A stretch of DNA of 64,000 bases from Gloeocapsopsis sp. IPPAS B-1203 (GTDB lineage Bacteria > Cyanobacteriota > Cyanobacteriia > Cyanobacteriales > Chroococcidiopsidaceae): positions 310,001 through 374,000 of the forward strand of contig NZ_PEIG01000005.1 in the NCBI RefSeq assembly GCF_002749975.1, read 5' to 3'. Both the position numbers and the translations under genes were made by a program. The notes beneath the pieces were generated by a model. The model was not told the DNA's origin. It worked only from the letters and a program-made list of their open reading frames with translations, and did not search any database. Each line of letters starts with the position of its first letter. Positions within the stretch are counted from its first letter, which is position 1. Shown piece by piece: positions 52,277 through 60,455 of this stretch.

Positions 52277-54115
52277 ATGACAAAGCACGGTTCAGACAAT
52301 CGCAAAGCCAATATTTTTAGAGTTATTTCTACTAAAGGGTGTGCGCCACATTCTTTAAGTGCAGGAGCGAGTGCACTATTATTTGTGGCTACAGGTGCAA
52401 TTTTTTTAGCTGACACAGCGATTACGCAAAGCTTAGCGCCAAAGGCGATCGCATCTTCTAAAAAGCTTGCTCAATTTGTTGTTCCGACAACAAACGAGCC
52501 GATTTCTACACCAACACCTAGCCCGACTCCAAGTCCATCTCCAACACCATCTCCAACACCAACCCCTATTACAAGCCCATCACCATCACCTTTACCAACA
52601 CTATCTCCAACACAAACTACTCCGACAACGCCAAGTACGAATCAAGTTCCAGCAACGACAACAGTTATTTACGTTAATCCTCAAACTGGAACCGACAGTG
52701 CTGGTGCTGGAAGCACCGCAGCAGCCCCTTATAGAACAATTACTTACGCACTCAGCCAAGCCCAACCTGGTACAGCGATTCAATTAGCACCTGGTAACTA
52801 TAGCAGCGAGACAGGAGAAGTTTTTCCACTCACAATTAGACAGGGTGTGACTCTACGCGGCGATGATGCCAGTAAGGGGCAATCCATTGTCATTACAGGC
52901 GGTGGAGAATACGTGAGTCCCACGTTTGCACGGCAAAATGTCACAGTACGCGCCGAGAACAATAGTGCAGTTAGTGGAGTTACGATTACCAATCCCAATA
53001 CACGAGGAACCGCACTGTGGATTGAATCTGCAAATCCTACCGTAACGAACAATACTTTTATTGAGAGTAACCGCGACGGTGTTTTTGTAACGGGTTCAGC
53101 CAATCCCAAGATTGAAGCTAATGTCTTTAGTAAAAATGGCGGTAATGGTATTTCAATAGCGCGTTCTGCTCAAGGCGAAATTCGCAACAATACATTCCAA
53201 GATACAGGTTTTGGGTTAGCGATCGGTGGTGCTTCCTCACCATTAGTTGCAGACAACCAAATCAAGGAAAACCAAGACGGTATTTATATATCTGAGTCGG
53301 CTCGTCCTATTCTACGTAGCAATGTAATTGAGAACAACAAACGCGACGGTATCGTAGCTACTATAAATGCCCAGCCGGATCTCGGTACTGCCGAAAGCGC
53401 AGGTAATAACATCATCCGTAACAACGAGCGCTACGATGTTTACAACGCAACTCGTGGCAATGCGTTGCTTGCTGTTGGCAATACGCTTGACGCTAAGCGT
53501 ACCTCAGGAAAAGTTAGTCTTGTTGCGCCACAATTTGCCTTTAGTGATGTTCAGGGATTATGGGCACAACCTTATATTGCAGCCTTAGCATCGCGAGAGA
53601 TCATTGCTGGTTTTCCTGATGGCACTTTTAAGCCCAATGAACCAGTAACGCGGGCACAATTTGCAGCGATTGTGAGTAAAGCGTTTGCTCCGACACCTCA
53701 ACGTCAAGCGCAGGAATTTAATGATGTTAACCGTAGTTTTTGGGGATATCAAGCTATTCAAACTGCTTACCGAGGTGGCTTTGTTGCTGGTTATCCAGGC
53801 GGTGCATTTCAACCACAGCAACAGATTCCTCGGGTTCAAGCACTAGTTTCTTTAGCCAATGGCTTGAACTTACGTGCTGATAATCCGAACGTACTTACTG
53901 CTTATGCAGATGCTTCCCAAATTCCGAGTTATGCTACCGATGCTGTTGCTGCAGCAACTCAAAGGCAATTAGTTGTGAACTACCCGTCACCAAATCAACT
54001 AAATCCCAATCGCCCTGCTACCCGTGCTGAAGTTGCAGCATTTGTTTACCAAGCACTTGTGAATTCTGGACGCGCCCAGGAAATTGCATCGCCTTATTTA
54101 GTAAGAGTTCCTTAG
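52277..54115 (+). CDS. Surface protein with DUF1565 beta-helix and SLH domains
   Basis: The 612-residue protein is probably exported to the envelope. A hydrophobic segment (SALLFVATGAIFLADTAITQ, about 35-55) may act as a signal. A Thr/Pro/Ser linker with TPTPSPTPSPSPTP repeats spans about 75-118. The DUF1565 region (IYVNPQTGTDSAGAGSTAAA, then LSQAQPGTAIQLAPG) opens a right-handed beta-helix with repeats such as NPTVTNNTFIESNRDGVFV. Three SLH modules follow: AALASREIIAGFPDGTFKPN, then FVAGYPGGAFQPQQQIPRVQ, and a third near the end with PATRAEVAAFVYQALV. SLH domains bind cell-wall polymers. Confidence 0.88.
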   Translation: MTKHGSDNRKANIFRVISTKGCAPHSLSAGASALLFVATGAIFLADTAITQSLAPKAIASSKKLAQFVVPTTNEPISTPTPSPTPSPSPTPSPTPTPITSPSPSPLPTLSPTQTTPTTPSTNQVPATTTVIYVNPQTGTDSAGAGSTAAAPYRTITYALSQAQPGTAIQLAPGNYSSETGEVFPLTIRQGVTLRGDDASKGQSIVITGGGEYVSPTFARQNVTVRAENNSAVSGVTITNPNTRGTALWIESANPTVTNNTFIESNRDGVFVTGSANPKIEANVFSKNGGNGISIARSAQGEIRNNTFQDTGFGLAIGGASSPLVADNQIKENQDGIYISESARPILRSNVIENNKRDGIVATINAQPDLGTAESAGNNIIRNNERYDVYNATRGNALLAVGNTLDAKRTSGKVSLVAPQFAFSDVQGLWAQPYIAALASREIIAGFPDGTFKPNEPVTRAQFAAIVSKAFAPTPQRQAQEFNDVNRSFWGYQAIQTAYRGGFVAGYPGGAFQPQQQIPRVQALVSLANGLNLRADNPNVLTAYADASQIPSYATDAVAAATQRQLVVNYPSPNQLNPNRPATRAEVAAFVYQALVNSGRAQEIASPYLVRVP

Positions 54116-54127
54116 AGCTAATTTAAA

Positions 54128-54161
54128 AGCGCCAGAACCGAAAAATAACGAATCTGGCGCT
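54128..54161 (+). terminator. Hairpin after the SLH protein gene
   Basis: AGCGCCAGA (54128-54136) pairs with TCTGGCGCT (54153-54161) around 16 bases. No T-tract follows at once. It begins 13 bases after the stop. Confidence 0.6.
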
Positions 54162-54183
54162 GTAAAGATTGGTTTTTAAGAGA

Positions 54184-54265
54184 TTTAGGGTCTTTATATA
54201 GTAAGTGACCCTACTTATTTATTTGCTTTTATATTCAGGGTCTTTAAATTAGCTGACCCCGTTTG
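54184..54265. repeat. Two tandem AGGGTC...GACCC inverted repeats
   Basis: AGGGTCTTTATATAGTAAGT ends in GACCCT near 54213, and AGGGTCTTTAAATTAGCT ends in GACCCC near 54265. Each could form a six-base stem, and the two copies share AGGGTCTTTA and are about 51 bp apart. No gene starts here; it lies between the SLH gene and the convergent DUF3493 gene. Confidence 0.4.
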
Positions 54266-54417
54266 AACCTATATATATGATGTCAGAACTTCTATGAATA
54301 TCTTGCGTTTCCTAATAATTTTTTTATTTTTTATACCAGTGTATGTTTTTCATTAAATATATTTGAAGTTTCGTTAAAGCTTGGGTTGTCTCATTGCTAT
54401 TAACAATTATACGTGTA

Positions 54418-54696
54418 TCAGCTTTTGCGAGAATCACGATCCCATCTAAACAGGAATATCATCAATGCAACAACTCCAACTTGGAGTGCAAAATTAGGTA
54501 AAGCCGTCTCAACATCACGTCCAGCCGCTAGTTGAGTGAGAAAAATTAATGCTCCAATCAATCCAGAAGCACCAAAGCTAAAATAAACAAATTTACGTAA
54601 ACCCCGATAAGGAGCAGCAGCTTCCGCTTTTAAACGGGCATATTGTTCAGGAGTAAAACGTTTACTGTTGCGGTTTTTTGAATTTGGTTTTGCCAT
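54418..54696 (-). CDS. DUF3493 family membrane protein
   Basis: I choose ATG 54696 (MAKPNSKNRNSKRFTPEQYA), giving 92 residues; the longer frame runs back through the tRNA-Thr gene and is not credible. A basic N-terminus and the helical AEAAAPYRGLRKFVYFSFGA are followed by two helices (GLIGALIFLTQLAAG and ALQVGVVALMIFLF), ending with RWDRDSRKS. This matches DUF3493, a thylakoid-associated family in cyanobacteria and plants. Function is uncertain. It diverges from tRNA-Thr. Confidence 0.8.
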   Translation of the reverse strand: MAKPNSKNRNSKRFTPEQYARLKAEAAAPYRGLRKFVYFSFGASGLIGALIFLTQLAAGRDVETALPNFALQVGVVALMIFLFRWDRDSRKS

Positions 54697-54732
54697 GAGA
54701 ACTAAAATACTGGTAAAATAATATGCTGCCAT

Positions 54733-54804
54733 GCCGATGTAGCTCAGTGGTAGAGCAATCGATTCGTAATCGATCGGTCGCGAGTTCAAATCTCGCCATC
54801 GGCT
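54733..54804 (+). tRNA. tRNA-Thr (anticodon CGT)
   Basis: The plus strand folds as a full cloverleaf: acceptor GCCGATG with CATCGGC, D-arm GCTCAGTGGTAGAGC, anticodon stem ATCGA/TCGAT around TTCGTAA, and T-arm GCGAGTTCAAATCTCGC. The anticodon CGT reads the threonine codon ACG. The discriminator is T. CCA is not encoded. A 27-base near-copy of its 3' end lies 179 bp downstream. Confidence 0.95.
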
Positions 54805-54982
54805 CTTGTCAATCATAACCATTAACTGCATAATTTCTTGATACAGCAATGCTTAGAGGTTTCATCGCTGCAAATACTTTGTAAGTATTAATACTCAATA
54901 TGAATTCATAAAGATTTTTTTGACTATGAAATGACTATGATACATATTCAGTTTCACGAAATGTAGAGTAGTAATTGAGCGA

Positions 54983-55009
54983 TCGCGAGTTCAAATCTCG
55001 CCATTGGCT
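54983..55009 (+). repeat. Duplicate of the tRNA-Thr 3' end (att-like)
   Basis: The 27 bases repeat tRNA-Thr positions 54778-54804: 22 identical bases (starting TCGCGAGTTCAAATC), then one C/T change and GGCT. The T-arm and 3' acceptor strand are copied and the rest of the tRNA is not. This is the form left by an integrase that uses a tRNA 3' end as attachment site. The 178 bases between the copies hold no integrase. Confidence 0.65.
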
Positions 55010-55023
55010 AAAGTAACTTGAAG

Positions 55024-56007
55024 TTATTCTTCAAAACTAGGTGTTGGTTTAGATTCAACCTTTAAGCCAGGTAGCCCCTCAAGTTTTTCTATAGGAGAGA
55101 GTGGGGCAGCTTCTTGAGGAACAAAAATTGTTAATCCTCCTGGCACACACTCAACATCAATTGGAGTCTCACCAACAAGTTCGCCGTCTAACACAACTCT
55201 TTGTGGGGGATTAGTGCGCACAATAACTCGTTTAGCTCGGAGATAACCAATGTCCTCGCGTTGTGCAGCGTTTTCATTTAAAGCAGTTTGCAGTAAGTGG
55301 TAAGAAGCAGCGATCGCGCCTGCACGCGACACAGGAGCGATAATGGTCACATCAAGCAACCCATCGTCAAACACGACTCCTGCAGGTCCTTGTGCCAAAA
55401 TTGAAGTTGGAGGAGCTGCATTAGCAACAGTCACTGCAGCCGCAGTTACGGTAATAATCTTATCTTCGGTTTCAATCTCGGCTTCAAAACTTTCCATCTC
55501 GCGCAATTCTTGTAATCCTGCCATAACATAAGCCATAATGCCAAAGCGGTTTTTGGCTTCACGATCTGCACGCTTGACAGTTTCAGCTTCAAAACCAATT
55601 CCTGCTAACAAAACCATAGGTAGATTGTTGCACCGCGCTGCATCGACAACACGCGTTGCACCACCTAAAATTGTTTGACAAGCTGCTTCGATTGTGTCGG
55701 GTAGCTCCAAAGCAGCAGCAAAGGCATTTGCTGTACCGCGAGAAATAATACCAAGTGGAACGTCTTTACCTACTAATGCCGCAGCCGCTGTAGATAGTGT
55801 ACCATCGCCACCAGAAGCAATAATTTTTGTTGCGCCTTGTGCGATCGCCTCTTGCGCTATCTCATCAGCTCCCTTATCCTCGGTGGTAAACCGAATATCA
55901 AGATTAATCTCTGGTTCTAAAATTCCACGAATCTGGGCTAAATCTTGCTCAGGGTTGCTTTGACCGGCAACAGGATTAAAGATCAAACAAGCATCAGTTC
56001 GGCTCAT
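55024..56007 (-). CDS. Lipid/diacylglycerol kinase family protein (YegS/BmrU type)
   Basis: The 327-residue soluble kinase begins CLIFNPVAGQSNPEQDLAQI, the nucleotide-binding opening of the DAGK catalytic family. IIASGGDGTLSTAAAALVGK is the GGDGT motif, and LGIISRGTANAFAAALELPD is the second conserved block. GIGFEAETVKRADREAKNRF and FDDGLLDVTIIAP complete the catalytic half. DGELVGETPIDVECVPGGL ends the beta-sandwich. The substrate (diacylglycerol, ceramide or phosphatidylglycerol-type lipid) is unknown. It ends 14 bases after the tRNA-Thr duplicate and may lie beside an old integration site. Confidence 0.88.
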   Translation of the reverse strand: MSRTDACLIFNPVAGQSNPEQDLAQIRGILEPEINLDIRFTTEDKGADEIAQEAIAQGATKIIASGGDGTLSTAAAALVGKDVPLGIISRGTANAFAAALELPDTIEAACQTILGGATRVVDAARCNNLPMVLLAGIGFEAETVKRADREAKNRFGIMAYVMAGLQELREMESFEAEIETEDKIITVTAAAVTVANAAPPTSILAQGPAGVVFDDGLLDVTIIAPVSRAGAIAASYHLLQTALNENAAQREDIGYLRAKRVIVRTNPPQRVVLDGELVGETPIDVECVPGGLTIFVPQEAAPLSPIEKLEGLPGLKVESKPTPSFEE

Positions 56008-56216
56008 ACCAATCTAGTTTTCAATCACGATAGTTAGACTTTCTAGAGCGTCACATTGTCTGAAGAGACAGCGATCGCCATTTTTTCCAAAGCGCAACAA
56101 CATTACCAAACTCAAAGACAGTCTACAATTTAGAAAGCTTAAGCTTTATATCTTAGCAAGAACATAACACTTGCTATTGCAAAACTGACACTACCTAAAG
56201 TTACAAAAATCTTGAG

Positions 56217-56474
56217 ATGCCAGACCCGATGATGTACCAGCAAGACACTTTTGTGGTGCTGGAACCCGATCAACCCGAACAGTTTTTAACGACAGCAGAA
56301 CTATTTGCCAAGCTGCAAGAAGTTCTCAACCAACATCAGGAAGATTTACCACGAGAGTTACAGCGATTCACATCGATTCAAGCACAAGCTCAATACTTAA
56401 TGGATACCAGCTGTGAATTTGATGTTGGTCCTGGAAAATATTTACAGTGGTATGCTGTCCGCCTAGAGAAGTAA
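56217..56474 (+). CDS. CRR7-like protein (chlororespiratory reduction 7; NDH-1 complex)
   Basis: The 85-residue protein has no signal or helix and shows YQQDTFVVLEPDQPEQFLTT, then AELFAKLQEVLNQHQEDLPR and the C-terminal AQAQYLMDTSCEFDVGPGKY with LQWYAVRLEK. This matches the CRR7/DUF3571 family, needed for a stable NDH-1 subcomplex in chloroplasts. Length and C-terminal motif fit. It converges on the DUF2854 gene with a seven-base gap. The role in NDH-1 rests on family knowledge from plants. Confidence 0.78.
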   Translation: MPDPMMYQQDTFVVLEPDQPEQFLTTAELFAKLQEVLNQHQEDLPRELQRFTSIQAQAQYLMDTSCEFDVGPGKYLQWYAVRLEK

Positions 56475-56481
56475 AAGGCAG

Positions 56482-57075
56482 TTAACTAGCTTTTACTTCT
56501 GAATCTTCTTTCAAAGTTGGACTACTTACTTGCCCAGTGGCAATTAAAGCTAGCTCTATTTTTTCAGCTTCTGGTTGGACAATCTCTACACGAATTCCAG
56601 GACCAAAAAAGCTTTCCATTTTTTGCTGTTTATCTCGCCAAACTTGCAAAGAAATAAATGGAGAGTCAAATTCTAGAATCAAAGCATAAGCGCCTTGGAT
56701 TTCGGTTTCGCGTAAACCTGTGATAATTGGTCTTTCTTCATCTGTGGGACTCAAGCGTAGAAACGAAAGTGTTGTATCTAAATGTGCTTCTTGACCGTAA
56801 CGATAGCGAGTGACATCTTGACGAATTTGATTTTGTGTTGCTGTTGCTTGTGTTTGGCGAAGTGTCAGTAACTCTGGTGTTGTTGGTTGGCTGAATGGGA
56901 CTGGTACAAGTTCCGCTGCTTTCAGCGCTAACCCTCCCAGTAATAAAGGTATGCCGTAAAAAAAGCCCACTAAGTTTAGTGTGGGGTTGCCATTGAAGTA
57001 GGCAGCAAACCCAACTACAGTTAATATTCCACCAAGAACTAACCCTAGTGTTCCCAAAGATGTTTGACGTAACAT
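56482..57075 (-). CDS. DUF2854 membrane protein
   Basis: The 197-residue protein starts with two adjoining helices (LGTLGLVLGGILTVVGFAAY and LVGFFYGIPLLLGGLALKAA), then a soluble domain with QNQIRQDVTRYRYGQEAHLD and LGLSPTDEERP-type (LRLSPTDEERPIITGLRETE) sequence, ending in a charged tail. This is the DUF2854 layout, found in cyanobacteria and plastids; function is unproven. The gene lies between the CRR7-like gene and the methyltransferase gene and is transcribed with neither clearly. Confidence 0.85.
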   Translation of the reverse strand: MLRQTSLGTLGLVLGGILTVVGFAAYFNGNPTLNLVGFFYGIPLLLGGLALKAAELVPVPFSQPTTPELLTLRQTQATATQNQIRQDVTRYRYGQEAHLDTTLSFLRLSPTDEERPIITGLRETEIQGAYALILEFDSPFISLQVWRDKQQKMESFFGPGIRVEIVQPEAEKIELALIATGQVSSPTLKEDSEVKAS

Positions 57076-57116
57076 AATATTCAGCCGCTAATCGCAATAA
57101 CTCCAAGCTTTTATTA

Positions 57117-57815
57117 TCATCTGGTTTTGATGCATAGGTACTCAGCATAGGTCGGTGTATTGTAATTTGCTTCCACAATTTCAAATCCTGCTCTTGTTAG
57201 CATCCCTTCAATAATCCATCCATATGTGCTGTGTTCTTCACGCACATGCATTTCAAAATCTCTAATTGTCCATCCTTCACCTTCAGGCTTGGCGACTTGT
57301 CTAATCCATTGATTAATTGATGCTTCATAGTCTGCGGGTGGAAATGAGAAAATTGCATCTCGCAAGTAGAAGATACCTTTCAACTTCAGCATGGCAGCTA
57401 TTCTCAGAAAAGCCGTCATTTTCCAGAAATCAGGCAAGATATGAAGTGCATTTTTGGTGACAACAAAGTCTGCTAACTTGTCTTGATGTTCGTAACTCAA
57501 GAATCCTGCTTGATGAAACTTGATATTGGTCGCGCCTGCTATTTCTGCTTTGCGTTGAGCGTAAGTGAGCATCGCTTGTGAGATATCGACAGCGTGGACA
57601 AATGCCCCAGTCAGGGCAGCTTGAATAGCAAAATTCCCTGTACCTGCTCCCACATCAATCACAGTATGTTTTGCTGTAATTCCTAACTGAGTGACTAAAG
57701 CTTGCTCTTTTTCTGGTGAACTAGATATTTGATTGCGATCGTATTCAACTTGTGCTGCATCCTCAAAGTCAACCCCAGCCATTTTAAACTCATCATAATA
57801 CCAAGCAAAAGTCAT
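57117..57815 (-). CDS. Class I SAM-dependent methyltransferase
   Basis: The Rossmann methyltransferase has motif I VIDVGAGTGNFAIQAALTG, motif II VHAVDISQAMLTYAQRKA and the post-I acidic segment, with FVVTKNALHILPDFWKMTAF after it. I choose ATG 57815, because it overlaps the stop of the upstream GNAT gene as ATGA (57815-57812), a sign of translational coupling. An ATG four codons earlier is possible. Its substrate is unknown. The GNAT gene upstream is in the same operon. Confidence 0.82.
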   Translation of the reverse strand: MTFAWYYDEFKMAGVDFEDAAQVEYDRNQISSSPEKEQALVTQLGITAKHTVIDVGAGTGNFAIQAALTGAFVHAVDISQAMLTYAQRKAEIAGATNIKFHQAGFLSYEHQDKLADFVVTKNALHILPDFWKMTAFLRIAAMLKLKGIFYLRDAIFSFPPADYEASINQWIRQVAKPEGEGWTIRDFEMHVREEHSTYGWIIEGMLTRAGFEIVEANYNTPTYAEYLCIKTR

Positions 57816-58330
57816 CGTTTTGCACAATAGTAAAGAACATCTAAATTAAAAATATGAATTTGCTTTTCGTACTGCAAGCCAGCTTTTTGGATCACCCTTC
57901 TTGATGCCAAATTATCGGGTAATGCCATAGCAATGAGTTTATCTAGATGAGCTACATTAAATCCATATGAAACTGCTGCTTGAGCTGCTTGCGTTGCAAT
58001 TCCTCGCCCCCAATACGCTTTAGCAAGTCCGTAGAGTACCTCAGTTTCATTAATTTCATCTAAATACCGCAGACCACAATAGCCAATCATTTGAGATGAG
58101 TTCTCTACAATTGCCCAAACTCCATACCCGCGTTCTTGCCAATGTTTGATGAAAGATTGTAGCGATTTTTCGGCATTTTCTCTAGAAATTGGCACACCTC
58201 GACTGGGAAGGAAGCGAGTCACTTCCGGATCAGCCCAAATTGCAGCAAGCGCATCTAAGTCAGAAAGTTGCAGCGATCGCATCGCAAAACCGTCAAGCTG
58301 TAGAACTGTTTGCTCAGCAGAATTTGCCAT
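57812..58330 (-). CDS. GNAT acetyltransferase, RimJ/RimL type
   Basis: The 172-residue protein begins with LQLSDLDALAAIWADPEVTR and FLPSRGVPISRENAEKSLQS, the RimJ/RimL opening. The CoA loop is YWGRGIATQAAQAAVSYGF, followed by ALPDNLASRRVIQKAGLQYE, which is the N-x-x-S-x-x-V/L-x-K-x-G signature of the branch. It probably acetylates an N-terminus or a small molecule; the substrate is unknown. Its stop overlaps the methyltransferase start by four bases. Confidence 0.87.
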   Translation of the reverse strand: MANSAEQTVLQLDGFAMRSLQLSDLDALAAIWADPEVTRFLPSRGVPISRENAEKSLQSFIKHWQERGYGVWAIVENSSQMIGYCGLRYLDEINETEVLYGLAKAYWGRGIATQAAQAAVSYGFNVAHLDKLIAMALPDNLASRRVIQKAGLQYEKQIHIFNLDVLYYCAKR

Positions 58331-58437
58331 TATGAATTACGAACTACGAATTACTATTACACCTTGCAATTACAGCACTTCATAACTATGGTTTACAAAA
58401 TGCTCAGCTAACACACTTAGGTGGAGCGAGTAAGAAG

Positions 58438-58782
58438 ATGAGACTTTCTCGTAATGCTAAGATCTCCTCTGTTAAGTTAACAAAATATTTGTTGGTCTGG
58501 CGTGAGGTAGATGATAAGTCAAAGTTTTTGGCACAAGCGGGTTATAGTCAAGAAAATTGGCAACAGTTGGAAGCAGGCCTGAGAAATCAAATTTTACCGC
58601 TTGAGGCGGTACCCAGTTGTGAACCAAACCGATTTGGTGACGTTTATGAAATTCGAGGCATTTTAAGCGGAGTGAATGGGATTCATCTGGCAGCAGTCAC
58701 GATTTGGATGATGGAGCACGAAACGCAACAAACAAAGTTTATTACGCTGTATCCAGACAAAGGGTTAAATAATGGCATTTGA
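58438..58782 (+). CDS. DUF6883-type protein
   Basis: The 114-residue protein (RLSRNAKISSVKLTKYLLVW, then FLAQAGYSQENWQQLEAGLR, a central PSCEPNRFGDVYEIRGILSG and VTIWMMEHETQQTKFITLYP) matches what I recall of DUF6883, a compact family with a FITLYP ending. The G..Y.V/I.G.L..G..G strand pair and the W.....T.FITLYP end are its visible core. Its last four codons overlap the start of a DUF4926 gene, so the two are co-expressed. A toxin-like or immunity role is inferred only from the pairing. Confidence 0.6.
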   Translation: MRLSRNAKISSVKLTKYLLVWREVDDKSKFLAQAGYSQENWQQLEAGLRNQILPLEAVPSCEPNRFGDVYEIRGILSGVNGIHLAAVTIWMMEHETQQTKFITLYPDKGLNNGI

Positions 58783-59017
58783 GTTGTTCACGCGAGTGGC
58801 ACTGCGGGACGATTTTCCAAACCATAAACTGCGCCGAGGAGATGTAGCAATGATTGTAGAGCATCACCCTGTAACGAATGGAGAGGATGGCTATAGCTTA
58901 GAGGTATTTAATGCAGTAGGAGAGACAGTGGCAGTTTTCGTGGTATCTGAGTCACAAATTGAGCCGTTGATGAGAAATGAAGTGTTGCATATCCGAGTGT
59001 TGGATGCGGCAGTTTAA
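58772..59017 (+). CDS. DUF4926-type protein
   Basis: The 81-residue protein starts MAFELFTRVALRDDFPNHKL, continues RRGDVAMIVEHHPVTNGEDG and YSLEVFNAVGETVAVFVVSE, and ends with a short hydrophobic tail. This SH3-like plan with a LRxGDVGTIVE-type segment and GYEVEFFN-type strand is the DUF4926 family, small proteins often found next to toxin or DUF6883 genes. It overlaps the DUF6883 gene by 11 bases, a tight toxin-immunity-like layout. Function is unproven. Confidence 0.68.
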   Translation: MAFELFTRVALRDDFPNHKLRRGDVAMIVEHHPVTNGEDGYSLEVFNAVGETVAVFVVSESQIEPLMRNEVLHIRVLDAAV

Positions 59018-59189
59018 CATTATCAGTCAAGTTAGATGTTGTGTAAGGCAACTTATCACTGTCTCAACACCCCCAATGACTTGACCATGAAATGAAGCCC
59101 CACAGACGACTCTAGCTACCTAACAGCAAGTTCGACAGCTGCATTTCAGTCATTGGAATAGTTTTAGTATTACCTAGTTGTGCAAAATA

Positions 59190-60005
59190 CTAAATCTTAG
59201 TGCGGTCAGTCAAAATTTCATATCCGTTTTCAGTCACAAGCACTGTATGCTCAAATTGAGCAGCTAGAGACTTATCTATTGTGACTACAGTCCAACGATC
59301 TGATAAAGTACGGGTGTGATTAGAACCAGCAGTAACAATGGGTTCAATTGTCAACGTCATTCCTGCTCGGAGTTTCACATTTGGCATTTCACGAGTACGA
59401 AAGTTGAACACTGAAGGTTCTTCGTGCATATGACGACCAATGCCGTGTCCAGTGTAGTTCTCAAGAATACTGAAACCCTGTCTTTCTACACAGTCTTGAA
59501 CAGCACCCGCAATATCGATTAAATAATTCCCAGCCTTTACTTGCTCAATTCCTTTGTAAAGTGCTTCCTGTGCAACCTGAATTAACTTTTTTGCTTGTGG
59601 AGACACCTTACCTATGGCAATGGTGATACAAGAATCACCATGAAATTTCTGATAGCAAGCTGCGGTATCAACCTTCAAAACATCTCCTGCTCGAATCACA
59701 CGCTGATCGCTAGGAATACCATGCACAGCCTCGTGATTGATAGAAGCGCAAATGGAGCCAGGAAAACCATGATATCCTTTAAAACTTGATGTTGCGCCCA
59801 TTTCCTGGATGCGCTTCTCTGCATAAGCATCTAAGTCAGCGGTTGTCATTCCAGGTTTCACGATTTGGGAAATTTCTTGTAGCACAGTGGCTACAATCGA
59901 ACCAGCGCGACGCATAATTTCAATTTCTCGCTGGGACTTAACGCTAATACCATGACTTTTGCGTTGAGCAACAGGCTGAATAAAGAGGTTCTTCAAAATA
60001 TTCAT
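59190..60005 (-). CDS. map: Methionine aminopeptidase, type I
   Basis: MetAP removes the initiator methionine from new proteins. The 271-residue enzyme has a short N-terminal extension, then [20 protein letters not shown]. Metal ligands are D in [15 protein letters not shown] (two Asp), H in [20 protein letters not shown], and E in TLTIEPIV and [16 protein letters not shown]. The conserved [11 protein letters not shown] carries the substrate-binding histidine. The Met-rich and zinc-finger extensions of other types are absent. Cyanobacteria often have several map genes. An inverted repeat lies 30 bp before its start. Confidence 0.93.
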   Translation of the reverse strand: MNILKNLFIQPVAQRKSHGISVKSQREIEIMRRAGSIVATVLQEISQIVKPGMTTADLDAYAEKRIQEMGATSSFKGYHGFPGSICASINHEAVHGIPSDQRVIRAGDVLKVDTAACYQKFHGDSCITIAIGKVSPQAKKLIQVAQEALYKGIEQVKAGNYLIDIAGAVQDCVERQGFSILENYTGHGIGRHMHEEPSVFNFRTREMPNVKLRAGMTLTIEPIVTAGSNHTRTLSDRWTVVTIDKSLAAQFEHTVLVTENGYEILTDRTKI

Positions 60006-60027
60006 AGTGGATGCGTTAAACTTTACT

Positions 60028-60054
60028 CATGCTATTGTATGCTACGGTAGCATG
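60028..60054. promoter_or_regulatory. Inverted and direct repeats of ATGCTA, possible operator
   Basis: ATGCTA CGG TAGCAT (60039-60053) is a perfect palindrome, and a third half-site, CATGCTA, lies at 60028-60034. It sits in the divergent gap between map and a ribbon-helix-helix gene. RHH proteins often bind such short repeated half-sites and regulate themselves. Confidence 0.45.
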
Positions 60055-60095
60055 AATTAGCCAAAGGTAAGTTAAGAAAATCTACTGTATGGTGG

Positions 60096-60101
60096 TATAA
60101 T
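60096..60101 (+). promoter_or_regulatory. Probable -10 box of the RHH gene
   Basis: TATAAT occurs exactly at 60096-60101, 35 bases before the RHH start codon. No good -35 hexamer lies 17 bases upstream. The position relative to the ATGCTA repeats would allow regulation. Confidence 0.4.
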
Positions 60102-60135
60102 AAAAACTTACATAACAAATGAATTTAGTGTTGGA

Positions 60136-60318
60136 ATGGGTGGCAAAACTTTATTGTCTGGTGTAACAACATACATTTCACCTGAATTGAAAGTAGAGTT
60201 AGAAGCATGGGCACAAGAGGAAGAACGCTCCGTTTCTTGGCTTCTAGCTAAACTGATCGAAAATAAACTTCAGGAAAGACGACAAAAATCATCACCAGCC
60301 AAGAACGCAATCAACTAA
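60136..60318 (+). CDS. Ribbon-helix-helix (CopG/MetJ-like) DNA-binding protein
   Basis: The 60-residue protein has GVTTYISPELKVELEAWAQE (a beta strand and first helix) and EERSVSWLLAKLIENKLQER (second helix), the CopG ribbon-helix-helix fold. A lysine-rich tail follows. Such proteins are antitoxins or plasmid-type repressors. There is no toxin gene next to it, as the next frame (60456) is a different small protein. The ATGCTA repeats upstream may be its operator. Confidence 0.75.
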   Translation: MGGKTLLSGVTTYISPELKVELEAWAQEEERSVSWLLAKLIENKLQERRQKSSPAKNAIN

Positions 60319-60455
60319 AGTTAGCTACGCTAAATACGCTAATTTACAAATTTTATGTTGTAGGCAATGAAGCGATCGCTCATCTTCAACTCTAACTATG
60401 GTTTCTATTCTTCTTGACTACAATATAGGCAGAGTCAAAAATTACACATAGCAAC

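Noticed and set aside
52500-52640. CCAACACC-type tandem repeat as CRISPR or satellite
   Set aside because: It is coding DNA for the Thr/Pro/Ser linker of the SLH protein; no spacer-repeat pattern.
54697-54849. N-terminal extension of the DUF3493 frame
   Set aside because: It reads through the tRNA-Thr gene on the other strand; ATG 54696 fits the family.
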